A DNA stretch of 64,000 nt from CAVVEC01 sp963747105 (GTDB taxonomy: Bacteria; Acidobacteriota; Terriglobia; Terriglobales; Acidobacteriaceae): positions 496,001 through 560,000 of the forward strand of contig CAVVEC010000001.1 in NCBI GenBank assembly GCA_963747105.1, given 5' to 3'. The stretch's first letter is position 1; every line of letters begins with the position of its first letter. Below are positions 26,754 through 34,751 of this stretch, piece by piece. The translations under genes were made by a program, and so were the position numbers. The notes below the pieces were generated by a model, which was not told the DNA's origin, did not search any database, and saw only the letters and a program-made list of their open reading frames with translations.

Positions 26754-26987
26754 ATGGCTACAGTCAAAATCACCGTCCGACCCAACGGTCCCTATCGCGT
26801 CGAAGCTCCTGAAGGTTCGATCGAACTGGTCGATGCCAACGGCAACCAGTACGACTTGACTGGCAAACCGGCCTTTTCCCTTTGCCGCTGCGGCGGTTCG
26901 GTCAACAAGCCTTTCTGCGACGGAACCCACAGCAAGATCGGGTTCCAGGGAGCAGAACTGGCGGTGAGGAAGGCCGAAGGAGCTTAA
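26754..26987 (+). CDS. CDGSH iron-sulfur protein
   Basis: A 77-residue protein with a C-x-C-x8-C-D-G-x-H pattern: Cys 44, Cys 46, Cys 55 and His 59 in S-L-C-R-C-G-G-S-V-N-K-P-F-C-D-G-T-H. These ligands hold a redox-active, pH-sensitive [2Fe-2S] cluster with one His. The protein is a short single-domain form. GGAGG precedes the ATG. It stands alone. Confidence 0.9.
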   Translation: MATVKITVRPNGPYRVEAPEGSIELVDANGNQYDLTGKPAFSLCRCGGSVNKPFCDGTHSKIGFQGAELAVRKAEGA

Positions 26988-27077
26988 GAGTCAGGCGGTC
27001 GTCACTGCTCCGCCCCTTCGACTTCGCTCAGCCTAGGCTCACGACGGCATCCGCGACTCGGCGGTTCGGCGTTGCGC

Positions 27078-28316
27078 TTAGTGGATGGTCTTGGTCTTTC
27101 GCGACATGTAGTCCATCAGCAAATACTGTCCCAGCGTATACGGCGTGGTGAAGTATGCCTTCCCGCGGCACATCTCCGTAACCTTCTGCACAAACTGCAC
27201 CAGGCCGTAATCCGACGCCAGCATGAACGTATTGATCAGAACCCCGGCGCGCTTGCACTTGGAAACTTCTTCCAGAGTCTGGCTTACGACCAGCGGATCG
27301 AGGCCGAACGCGTTCTTGTAAATCCGCCCGTCTTCCAGCGTCAGCGCCGAAGGCTTGCCGTCGGTAATCATCACAATCTGTTTCATGTCTTTGCACTGGC
27401 GCTGCAGAATGCGCTGCGCCAGCCGCAAACCCTCTCGCGTATTGGTGTAATACGGTCCCACTTTCACGCGGGCTAATTGCGAGAGCGGTACTTCCTCGGC
27501 TGAGTCATGGAAGAGAATCAAAGACAAAGAATCACCCGGATACTGCGTGCGAATCAGATGTGAAAGCGCCATGGCAACTTTTTTTGCCGGCGTGAAGCGG
27601 TCTTCGCCGTAGAGAATCATGGAGTGCGAGCAGTCGAGCATAAGCACGGTCGCGCACGAGGACTGGTACTCGCACTGATGCACCTGCAGGTCGGAATACT
27701 CGATGTTGAGCGGCAGCGCCAACCCCTCGCGCTGGATGGCGCTGGAAAGCGTTGCGGTGATGTCGAGATTGAGCACATCCCCGAACTCGTACACTCTGGA
27801 GGCGCCACTGGCTTCGATACCGGTGGCCAGATCGCGCGTATCGTGGCGGCCGAAGCTTGATTTCCCCAGCGACCCCATCAGATCGCGCAGCGTCTTGAAG
27901 CCCAGGAAGTCCAAGCTCTTGTCGGTGATTTCAAACTTGACTTGCGGTTGCGCCTCGCCCACTTGCCCGCCGACGCTCGACTGCCGCGAAGGATCGTGGG
28001 GCTGATCGATACTGATGTAGTCCTCCTGCTCCATGCGCTCGATCAACTGATCGATGAGTTCGTCGAGCGTCCCTTCCATCTGCATTTGCTGGAGTTGCTG
28101 GCGCATTTGCTCATCCAGCAGGTTGCCGTCGAGCAGGGCCTGCTCAATTGCGCGGCGCAGATCGTCGAGGGTCTGCTCGCCATCGCCAAAATCGTCATAC
28201 AGGTAATTCTGGAATCCGCTCTGCAGCAGATAATCGGAGAGCGCGCTGAGCAGGTCCTCCATGCTCATCTCGCCCACCGGATCCGGGACGTACTTGGAAT
28301 AGCGGATGCGTTTCAT
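27078..28316 (-). CDS. VWA-domain protein paired with a MoxR/ChlI-like ATPase
   Basis: A 412-residue protein. Residues about 1-130 are helical and acidic. The C-terminal half is a von Willebrand factor A domain: V-L-M-L-D-C-S-H-S-M gives the D-x-S-x-S-type MIDAS motif (with C and H in place of two positions), followed by F-H-D-S-A-E-E-V and I-V-M-I-T-D-G-K-P-S-A-L. It is downstream of, and same-strand as, a AAA+ ATPase, the usual MoxR-VWA or ChlI-ChlD arrangement in which the ATPase powers insertion of metal or another ligand, or assembly of complexes. The gap between the two genes is 77 bases and holds a repeat. No cofactor or target is apparent in the neighbourhood. Confidence 0.75.
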   Translation of the reverse strand: MKRIRYSKYVPDPVGEMSMEDLLSALSDYLLQSGFQNYLYDDFGDGEQTLDDLRRAIEQALLDGNLLDEQMRQQLQQMQMEGTLDELIDQLIERMEQEDYISIDQPHDPSRQSSVGGQVGEAQPQVKFEITDKSLDFLGFKTLRDLMGSLGKSSFGRHDTRDLATGIEASGASRVYEFGDVLNLDITATLSSAIQREGLALPLNIEYSDLQVHQCEYQSSCATVLMLDCSHSMILYGEDRFTPAKKVAMALSHLIRTQYPGDSLSLILFHDSAEEVPLSQLARVKVGPYYTNTREGLRLAQRILQRQCKDMKQIVMITDGKPSALTLEDGRIYKNAFGLDPLVVSQTLEEVSKCKRAGVLINTFMLASDYGLVQFVQKVTEMCRGKAYFTTPYTLGQYLLMDYMSRKTKTIH

Positions 28317-28328
28317 AAAAATGCGGTA

Positions 28329-28400
28329 GTCAGTAGCTTGTAGCTAGTAGTTAGGAAACCATCGCGATCTGCCTGGCTACCAGCCACCAGCTACTAGTTA
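28329..28400. repeat. Palindromic GTAGCT-type repeat between the VWA and ATPase genes
   Basis: GTAGCTTGTAGCTAGTAGTT on the left and CTACCAGCCACCAGCTACTAG on the right can pair in parts. The repeat overlaps the last codons of the ATPase gene. It resembles other tetranucleotide-phrase repeats of the window. Confidence 0.4.
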
Positions 28401-29881
28401 AACGGCCTTCTGCCCCGGAATGGCGGCTCCTCGCGTTCGAACGGTTTTTCCGCGTGCTTGGGCTGTTTCTCCCCGGCGGTGAAAAGCCGCTCCTCGTTAC
28501 GTCCGATGCGCTTGTGTGCGTGCAGCCCTTCCAGCACAAATTCGGCGGCGGAAACCTGGGTCTCCGGAGTGTCTTTGGGGCCCACATTCACTTTAACCAG
28601 CTTTTCCATCAGACCCTGAATGCCGCGAAGCGCGGGCAACGCCTCGGCCGCGCTGGCCGTATCTTCCAGTTGGATTTCACCGCCCAGATCGAACCACTGC
28701 ACGATCTGCTGCATATCCACGCCTTTGAAATATCCGTCGTAGGTCTTGGCAATGGCGGTGCGGATCAGTTCGCGGCTAACGTGGTCGGCGCCTTTCATCT
28801 CGCCTTCGTACTCCAGTTCGAGCTTGCCGGTAATTGCGGGCATGGCGGCATACACATCTCCAATGCGCGGCACAACCAGCTTCTCATCATGCCGGATGGC
28901 GCGGCGTTCGGCGTTGGAGATCACATTCTCCATGCAGGAAATCGGCAACCGCTGGCTGACCCCTGAGCGTTTGTCGATTTTCTTATCTTCGCGGGCCGTG
29001 AAAGCAATTCGCTCGATCACCTCCTGCACATACTTGGGAACGTGCAGCTTGTATCCGTCGCGCTGCATCCACGCCTCTTGGGTGGTGATGGCGATTCCTT
29101 CTTCGACTGATGCCGGATAATGAGTGCGAATTTCGGAGCCAATGCGATCCTTCAGCGGCGTGATGATTTTTCCCCGAGCCGTGTAATCTTCCGGATTAGC
29201 GCTGAACACCAGCGCGACGTCGAGCGGCAGGCGGATGGGGTAGCCCTTAATCTGAACATCACCTTCCTGCATGATGTTGAACAACCCGACCTGAATCTTG
29301 CCGGCGAGGTCCGGAAGTTCGTTAATGGCGAAGATGCCGCGATTGGCCCGCGGCAGCAGTCCGTAATGAACGGTCATCTCGCTGCTGAGTTCATGCCCGC
29401 CGCGCGCCGCCTTGATCGGATCAATGTCCCCGATCAGGTCCGCGATGGTCACATCCGGTGTCGCCAGTTTTTCCACGTAACGTTCTTCCGGCGTGCGATA
29501 GGCGATGGCCGTTGCCTCGCCACACTTGGCGATCAAATCCCGGCAGCGGCGGCAGATGGGGGCGTAGGGATTGTCGTGAATCTCACAACCGGCAATGTAC
29601 GGCATCTGGGCGTCGAGCAGCGTGGTCAAGGCGCGCAGGATGCGGCTTTTCGCCTGCCCGCGGAGTCCGAGCAAAATGAAGTTGTGACGCGAAAGGACGG
29701 CGTTGATGATCTGCGGCACAACGGTATCGTCGTAGCCCACGATTCCCGGGAAAATCGCTCCCCCTTGGCGCAGTTTCGCCACCAGGTTGTCACGCAGTTC
29801 ATCTTTCACGCGCCGGGTTCGCAGTTGTTGTTCGGAAAAGGGACTATGGCGTAACTCGCCGAGCGTCCGAGGAAAACTCAT
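28394..29881 (-). CDS. ChlI/MoxR-like AAA+ ATPase with a four-cysteine cluster
   Basis: A 495-residue AAA+ protein of the magnesium-chelatase/MoxR branch. G-L-R-G-Q-A-K-S-R (72-80) is Walker A and F-A-I-N-E-L-P-D-L Walker B. S-A-N-P-E-D-Y-T-A-R-G follows, with sensor 1. Right after Walker A there is an insert with Cys 99, 110, 113 and 120 (C-x10-C-x2-C-x6-C), spaced like a zinc or iron-sulfur site. The C-terminus is rich in basic residues. It pairs with the downstream VWA protein. Its closest named families include the sigma-54-independent magnesium chelatases, but no chlorophyll genes are present. Confidence 0.8.
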   Translation of the reverse strand: MSFPRTLGELRHSPFSEQQLRTRRVKDELRDNLVAKLRQGGAIFPGIVGYDDTVVPQIINAVLSRHNFILLGLRGQAKSRILRALTTLLDAQMPYIAGCEIHDNPYAPICRRCRDLIAKCGEATAIAYRTPEERYVEKLATPDVTIADLIGDIDPIKAARGGHELSSEMTVHYGLLPRANRGIFAINELPDLAGKIQVGLFNIMQEGDVQIKGYPIRLPLDVALVFSANPEDYTARGKIITPLKDRIGSEIRTHYPASVEEGIAITTQEAWMQRDGYKLHVPKYVQEVIERIAFTAREDKKIDKRSGVSQRLPISCMENVISNAERRAIRHDEKLVVPRIGDVYAAMPAITGKLELEYEGEMKGADHVSRELIRTAIAKTYDGYFKGVDMQQIVQWFDLGGEIQLEDTASAAEALPALRGIQGLMEKLVKVNVGPKDTPETQVSAAEFVLEGLHAHKRIGRNEERLFTAGEKQPKHAEKPFEREEPPFRGRRPFN

Positions 29882-29940
29882 GATCGAAAAACCCCCAGGG
29901 ACAACAGCTTTCTGGGTTCGATTATACGCTTGCCTCCGGA

Positions 29941-30552
29941 TTATCCCGCGTGTCCGTTGCCGCTGGCTTTGCGGCGCACGTGCACGGTGCGGCGCATCGT
30001 AGGCAGGATGGTTTCAAAGAATGAAATGATGGCCTGCAGCCGTTGCGGCTCCGATTTCATCGCGAGCAACGTCTGTTTGAAATCAAGGTCCAGCGGGAGC
30101 GATCCCGCCAGGTGAAACGACAGTTGCCGTTCCTCAATTTCGGAAGATTTCTCCGGCGTAGCCCCGGCCAGGGTCATAATTTCGCTATGCAGTTTCAGTG
30201 CCTGCGCCATTTCCTGCGCGGTCGGTTTTTCGGGCTCATCCTCGAGATACACAACTTCAGCCTGCAGGAAAGAACGCTCCTGGTGCAGTCGCATGACTTC
30301 GAAGCGCTCGCGGCCTTCGGTTACGATGTCCAGGCGTCCGTCTTCGTATTTCCTGGTGACGGCAGTGATTTCCGCCGTGCAGCCGATATCAGCCAATTCT
30401 TCGTCTTTGCCCCGCAACACTCCGAACGGCTGGCTGCGGTCGAGGCATTCCGAAACCAGCTCTTTGTAGCGCGGCTCAAATATGTGCAGTGGGAGGGGCG
30501 TGCCCGGAAGCAGAACTACATCCAAGGGAAACAGCGGCAGCAGCTTACTCAA
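29941..30552 (-). CDS. LON substrate-binding-domain protein
   Basis: About 203 residues made of the N-terminal domain of Lon alone: L-P-L-F-P-L-D-V-V-L-L-P-G-T-P-L-P-L-H-I-F-E-P-R-Y is its signature start. Later, E-L-A-D-I-G-C-T-A-E-I and E-G-R-E-R-F-E-V are the usual strands. A helical tail follows. The TTG start at 30552 has GGAGG upstream and matches the family; a 446-codon open frame extends further but its extra part is not a match. The ATPase and protease parts of Lon are absent, so it is a stand-alone PUA-like domain protein that may bind unfolded proteins. Function is unknown. Confidence 0.85.
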   Translation of the reverse strand: MSKLLPLFPLDVVLLPGTPLPLHIFEPRYKELVSECLDRSQPFGVLRGKDEELADIGCTAEITAVTRKYEDGRLDIVTEGRERFEVMRLHQERSFLQAEVVYLEDEPEKPTAQEMAQALKLHSEIMTLAGATPEKSSEIEERQLSFHLAGSLPLDLDFKQTLLAMKSEPQRLQAIISFFETILPTMRRTVHVRRKASGNGHAG

Positions 30553-30623
30553 AAAGCCTCCGGAAATCGCGCAGCCAAGTCCAGCGCGTGTTCCACTGGA
30601 TTGTACGCCAGTACCTGACCTGG

Positions 30624-30765
30624 GTAGTGGCTCAGTTGATTTCTCATCCTGAGCGGGCGTTCTTTGCGCAGCGAAAGATCTGGGCGAACCGCGCGGAAGC
30701 GTCGCGCTCCTTGCGACGCGATAATCGCGCGTTCGGCTCGCTTCCGTGTCAAACTGAGCCACTAC
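30624..30765. repeat. Inverted-repeat-bounded element of 142 bases
   Basis: The ends GTAGTGGCTCAGTT and AACTGAGCCACTAC are perfect complements. Inside lies CATCCTGAGC and the repeated G/C-rich motif GCGCGGAAGC. The element fits in the gap between the LON-domain gene and an SDR. It resembles a miniature inverted-repeat element, although no target-site duplication was looked for rigorously. Confidence 0.5.
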
Positions 30766-30816
30766 TCTAACCTGGACTCGCTTGACTTGAGAATCGCAGG
30801 AGCATAAAAGCTCGAC

Positions 30817-31631
30817 ATGGGCTCCAACAAAGCTGATCTTTCCGGAAAAGTGGTGGTGGTGACCGGCGCTTCCATGGGCATCGGCGAGGCTATTGCGAAG
30901 ATTTTTGCCGATCATGGCGCCAGCGTGGTCCTGCTCTCGCGAGATACCGCACGCGCCGAAGCTGCCCGCTCGCGCGTCGGTCACTCTGAGCGAACCCTGG
31001 CTCTGTCCTGCGATGTGCGCAACCGCGAGGAGATTGACCGCGTGCTTGGCCTGACCATGCACCACTTTCAGCGCGTGGATGTTTGGATTAACAACGCCGG
31101 ACACGGCTTGCTGGACTCCGTGGCCAATGTGGATATGGCGGCGTGCCGCGAGACTCTTGAGACCAACTTCTTCGGCGCCGTCGAGGCCATGCAGGCGGTG
31201 ATTCCGGTGATGAAGCAGCAAGGCTCGGGCACGATCATCAATATTTCGAGCGTCGCCGGACATATCCCGATACCGTTTCACGCGGTTTACAGCGCCACAA
31301 AATTCGCCTTGAACGCCATCGGCAAAGCCGCACGAATTGAACTAGGAAAATTCGGGATCAATGTCTTGACCGTCTGCCCCGGCTACGTACGTACCGATTT
31401 CAGCGCCAACGCGATCCGCGGAAAAGAACTGAAGCAAGTGCGGCCGGGTCAGTTCGCGGCATCAGCGCCGAGCGTGTCGCCCGGGCTGTGTTGCGGGGTT
31501 ATATGCTGCAGAAGCGGGAAGTAGTTGTCCCGTGGACCATGCACCCAGCCATCAAGATTTATCAGCTCTTCCCGGGTTTGGTGGAGGCGGCGATGGTGAG
31601 GCTGGTCAGGGCGCGAGAGGACAGAGATTAA
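30817..31631 (+). CDS. Short-chain dehydrogenase/reductase (one frameshift)
   Basis: The N-terminal part has the Rossmann motif T-G-A-S-M-G-I-G, the N-N-A-G motif, N-I-S-S-V with the catalytic Ser, and Y-S-A-T-K with the catalytic Tyr and Lys. After K-Q-V-R the frame shifts near 31455, and the next frame continues G-I-S-A-E-R-V-A-R-A-V-L-R-G, a typical C-terminal helix of a membrane-tethered SDR, ending in R-A-R-E-D-R-D. The joined length is about 270 residues. The substrate is unknown. It is followed by a fragment of the family-D repeat directly after its stop. Confidence 0.8.
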
Positions 31632-31655
31632 CCACGGAGGACGCAGAGAAAGAAA
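31629..31655. repeat. Family D repeat arm fragment
   Basis: AACCACGGAGGACGCAGAGAAAG matches the left arm of the 23704 repeat with changes. It overlaps the stop codon of the SDR. Confidence 0.4.
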
Positions 31656-31701
31656 GCCATCTCAATCGAACTTCACAAAGGCCTCCCCCGTGTCCATTGT
31701 G

Positions 31702-32013
31702 TCAGGACTTGAGTTCCTCCAGCATGGCCGTCATCTCCGATTGGGCGTGACTATTGCCCGTGCGGCGCGCCGACGCGATCCCCTCCACCAGCATCTTTTT
31801 GGCTTCGCCGGTTCGGTTCGCGCCAGCCAGGGTCTGCGCCGCCATAAAATATCCCGCAGTGTAATCCGGATGGGCGGAGAGGAGCTTCCCGAACTCTTCC
31901 AGCGCGCGATCAACCTCGCCAGTTTTCGAATACTCCATTGCGAGACCGTAACGAGCGAAGGCGTCGTTGGGATTCTGCGACAGAACTTCGTTGAGCATTG
32001 CGACGCGGTCCAT
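31702..32013 (-). CDS. Short TPR-repeat protein
   Basis: A 103-residue protein of two to three tetratricopeptide units: D-R-V-A-M-L-N-E-V-L-S-Q-N-P-N-D, then A-R-Y-G-L-A-M-E-Y-S-K-T-G-E, then D-R-A-L-E-E-F-G-K-L-L-S-A-H-P-D-Y. It is a compact binding adaptor with no signal peptide. It lies between SDR and an unknown gene, convergent to the SDR. The partner is unknown. Confidence 0.8.
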   Translation of the reverse strand: MDRVAMLNEVLSQNPNDAFARYGLAMEYSKTGEVDRALEEFGKLLSAHPDYTAGYFMAAQTLAGANRTGEAKKMLVEGIASARRTGNSHAQSEMTAMLEELKS

Positions 32014-32225
32014 AGAAAAAGCAGCTTCTAGCTCCTAGCCTCTGGCCAAACCTCTCAACATGACTTGTGGAAGGGCACGGCTTCAGCCGTGCCGCCAATT
32101 GCCCAATCAATCGGAGCTTCAGCCCCTGAGGTACTCTACTGGATAAATCGAAACGCCTCGATCTCAATTGTATCCGAGCATGTCACTCGGCATTCACTAG
32201 CGATTCACATCTTCTCTGAGTACAA

Positions 32226-32705
32226 TTGCGATCATCCGAGAAACTGGAGGTTAGGTTGGCCTGCCCATTCTTCCTGCCCACGAGCCAACTCGACGATGGC
32301 GGATGGTTGCACCCGTCTCGCTTGCCTCTCGGCGGGGGATGGGCTGGGCGCTGCTCCGCGCCCGGCCGCGAAGAAGCAGAGCCAACGAATGAACAACTGC
32401 GAGAACTTTGCAATCTGGGCTACGCCGCCAACTGCCCGCGGCTGCCCAAGGAACGATCTTACGATGCGGTGAGGTTCGCAATCGCCCGCGACCGCGGCGC
32501 ACAGCTCGATCTCTGGTATGTCTGCGAGTCTGGCCATCGTCCTGCCAGTCACGGCAGGTTGGAATACGATCTCGCGCTCGAAAAGTGGACGGCCTCGCAT
32601 CCCGATCCCCGCATCCAGAAAATGGCGGAGTGTTATCTGCAATCTTATCTACGGCGTAGAATCCAGCCTGCTCCGGCGGGCGTAACCTCGAGCCCAACTC
32701 CATGA
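32226..32705 (+). CDS. Small uncharacterised protein coupled to the thioesterase
   Basis: A 159-residue frame. Residues about 65-145 look like a real domain: E-Q-L-R-E-L-C-N-L-G-Y-A-A-N-C-P-R-L-P, then Y-D-A-V-R-F and R-I-Q-K-M-A-E-C-Y-L-Q-S-Y-L-R-R-R. Cys residues at C-N-L-G-Y-A-A-N-C, V-C-E and E-C could bind a metal. The first 60 residues are of low complexity and may be wrong, through an undetected start or an indel. The stop overlaps the start of the thioesterase gene (ATGA), which indicates coupling. I do not recognise the family. Confidence 0.5.
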   Translation: MRSSEKLEVRLACPFFLPTSQLDDGGWLHPSRLPLGGGWAGRCSAPGREEAEPTNEQLRELCNLGYAANCPRLPKERSYDAVRFAIARDRGAQLDLWYVCESGHRPASHGRLEYDLALEKWTASHPDPRIQKMAECYLQSYLRRRIQPAPAGVTSSPTP

Positions 32706-33208
32706 ACCAGACTGATGATCTGATACTGCCGCGACCCGTCCGCGATTCCCAGTCCGAAGTAGCCGAAATTGTTTTGCCCAACGATACCAATCCGTTGGGC
32801 TCGTTACTGGGCGGACGCCTCATGCACTGGATTGACTTGGCCGGGGCCATGGCCGCGCATCGCCACGCGCGCAGCTACGTCCTCACCGCCTCCATGGATC
32901 ACGTGGATTTCCTGGTTCCCGTGCATGTGGGCGATCTGGTCATCCTGCGATCCTCGGTGAACCGCGTGTTCCGTACCTCGATGGAGGTCGGCGTGAAAGC
33001 CTGGGTGGAGAATTACATTCACGACGATTGCCAGCACGTCAGCTCGGCTTATTTGACCTTCGTTGCCGTGGACGCCGGCGGACGCCATCTGCAGGTCCCC
33101 GCCGTCGTTCCCGAGACGGACGACCAGCGCCGCCGATACGAGGATGCCGGCAGGCGGCGAGAACTCCGTCGCGAACACCTGGAGCGACGCCGCAGCAGTG
33201 CGCGGTAG
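32702..33208 (+). CDS. Hot-dog-fold acyl-CoA thioesterase
   Basis: A 168-residue protein of the BFIT/YciA type. N-D-T-N-P-L-G-S-L-L-G-G-R-L-M-H-W-I-D holds the catalytic Asp-containing motif, and A-S-M-D-H-V-D-F-L-V-P-V-H-V-G-D-L-V-I the helix-strand core. The last 30 residues are an Arg-rich tail. It cleaves acyl-CoA. It overlaps the preceding gene by four bases. Cytoplasmic. The tail is longer than in most relatives. Confidence 0.85.
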   Translation: MNQTDDLILPRPVRDSQSEVAEIVLPNDTNPLGSLLGGRLMHWIDLAGAMAAHRHARSYVLTASMDHVDFLVPVHVGDLVILRSSVNRVFRTSMEVGVKAWVENYIHDDCQHVSSAYLTFVAVDAGGRHLQVPAVVPETDDQRRRYEDAGRRRELRREHLERRRSSAR

Positions 33209-33216
33209 TCAATGAA

Positions 33217-33232
33217 TGTGACGGCGATCACA
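33217..33232. promoter_or_regulatory. CRP/FNR-type palindrome in front of cydA
   Basis: TGTGACGGCGATCACA matches TGTGA-N6-TCACA perfectly, and its flanks (AA before, T after) also fit the CRP consensus. It is centred about 67 bases before the cydA ATG and some 57 bases before a probable start point downstream of TACAAT at 33270-33275, close to a class I activator position. Confidence 0.6.
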
Positions 33233-33291
33233 TCCAGATGAATTTCCATCCACGATAATTTCTCCGTCTTACAATCAAGTGGGATTTCAAC

Positions 33292-34629
33292 ATGGATAGC
33301 GCCCTGCTGGTTCATCGTCTGCACTTCGCTTTTACCGTGACCTTCCACTACCTGTTTCCCCAGCTCACCATGGGGCTGGCGCCGCTCATCGTGGTGCTCA
33401 AAACCCTCGGCCTGCGCCGCAATGACGAAACCTACAACCAGGCCGCCCGCTTCTGGGCTCGCATCTTTGGAATCAATTTCGTGCTCGGCGTGGTCACCGG
33501 CATCCCCATGGAATTCCAGTTCGGCACCAACTGGTCGCATTTCTCGCGTTTTGCCGGAGGCGTCATCGGGCAAACCCTCGCCATGGAAGGTATGTTTGCC
33601 TTCTTTCTGGAATCCGCCTTCCTGGGGCTTTTTCTGTACGGTGAAAAACGGCTCAGCCCGCGCGCTCACTGGTGGTCGGCGGTCGCGGTTTTTCTCGGCT
33701 CCTGGTTGTCTGGTTATTTCATAGTCGCGACCGATGCCTGGATGCAGAACCCGGTGGGCTACGAGCGCGCCGCCGATGGCTCAGTCCAGCTCAGCAGTTT
33801 CTGGGAACTGGTGCTGAATCCCTGGGCCTGGTGGCAGTACGCCCATAACATGAGCGGAGCTGGAATTACCGGCGCTTTCGTGATGGCCTCAGTAGGAGCG
33901 TTCTATCTGCTTTGGGGCAAGTTCGTGGAGCACGGACGGATCTTCCTGAGAACAGGCGTGGTGGCAGGTTGCATATTCAGCCTCTTGCAACTGTTTCCGA
34001 CGGGAGACGGCCAAGGCAGAATGATCGCGCGGTACCAACCGGTTACTCTCGCGGCGATGGAAGCCTTGTTCACCAGCCAGCCGGGGGCTCCGCTGGTCAT
34101 CATCGGTCAACCCGACGTGGATGGACAGAAGATTGACAACCCGCTGATCGTTCCCAAAGCCCTCAGCTTCCTGACCTATCGGCGCTGGGAGGCGCAAGTG
34201 CAGGGACTCGATGCCTTTCCCCCGCGCCTTTGGCCGCAAAGCATCGAACTGCTCTACTACAGCTACCACATCATGGTCGGGTTGGGGACCGTCTTCATTG
34301 CAATTATGGTGGTGTCGGTTTTCCTGCTGTGGGGCGGCAAACTTTTCGATACGCGCTGGATGCTCTGGATTGTGCTCCTGAGTTTGCCGTTCCCCTACAT
34401 TGCGAACACGGCCGGATGGATCACCGCGGAGCTTGGCCGGCAACCGTGGCTGGTGTATGGACTGATGCTTACTGCCGACGGCTATTCCAAGCAGGTTTCC
34501 GCGGGGAACGGCATGTTCACGCTGCTGGGATTCATGGGGATGTACACGGTTCTCGGCATTCTTTTTCTATTCCTGGTGCGCCGGGAAATCGAGCACGGAC
34601 CAATAGCGGATCGCGCCAGTGGCCATTAG
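33292..34629 (+). CDS. cydA: Cytochrome bd oxidase subunit I
   Basis: A 445-residue membrane protein with about nine helices. H-R-L-H-F-A-F-T-V-T-F-H-Y-L-F-P-Q-L-T-M-G at the N-terminus carries the heme-ligand region. P-M-E-F-Q-F-G-T-N-W and T-L-A-M-E-G are in the heme-binding helices. The short Q-loop and G-R-Q-P-W-L-V-Y-G (about 389) are diagnostic. It oxidises quinol and reduces oxygen with high affinity in the cytoplasmic membrane. It is followed by cydB after a gap that holds a repeat. The class appears to be the short-Q-loop type. The CRP-like site upstream suggests oxygen- or energy-dependent control. Confidence 0.95.
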   Translation: MDSALLVHRLHFAFTVTFHYLFPQLTMGLAPLIVVLKTLGLRRNDETYNQAARFWARIFGINFVLGVVTGIPMEFQFGTNWSHFSRFAGGVIGQTLAMEGMFAFFLESAFLGLFLYGEKRLSPRAHWWSAVAVFLGSWLSGYFIVATDAWMQNPVGYERAADGSVQLSSFWELVLNPWAWWQYAHNMSGAGITGAFVMASVGAFYLLWGKFVEHGRIFLRTGVVAGCIFSLLQLFPTGDGQGRMIARYQPVTLAAMEALFTSQPGAPLVIIGQPDVDGQKIDNPLIVPKALSFLTYRRWEAQVQGLDAFPPRLWPQSIELLYYSYHIMVGLGTVFIAIMVVSVFLLWGGKLFDTRWMLWIVLLSLPFPYIANTAGWITAELGRQPWLVYGLMLTADGYSKQVSAGNGMFTLLGFMGMYTVLGILFLFLVRREIEHGPIADRASGH

Positions 34630-34661
34630 GGCTGCTGAAAAGTCGGTGTTGCACTTGATTT

Positions 34662-34730
34662 TGGGTGGCGCAGCGCTTTCAGCGCTGCGATAACCGGTCT
34701 GTTTTTGGTGCTGGCTTTAGCCGCTGAGGT
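34662..34730. repeat. Intergenic repeat, family C copy 2, inside cydAB
   Basis: This copy of the TGGGTGGCGCAGCGCTT element lies in the 122-base gap between cydA and cydB. It includes TTTCAGCGCTGCGATAACC and a GCTTTAGCCGCTGAG end, giving a hairpin. It may reduce readthrough into cydB. Confidence 0.6.
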
Positions 34731-34751
34731 CAAGATGCAAAAGAGGTTCTT

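Noticed and set aside
30553..31281. Long N-terminal extension of the LON-domain frame
   Set aside because: The extension crosses another gene and a repeat and lacks similarity; TTG at 30552 with GGAGG gives the family's usual start.
33217..33232. Rex operator as the first reading of the cydA site
   Set aside because: The flanks lack the TTG...CAA of the Rex consensus and fit CRP better. It is kept only as an alternative.
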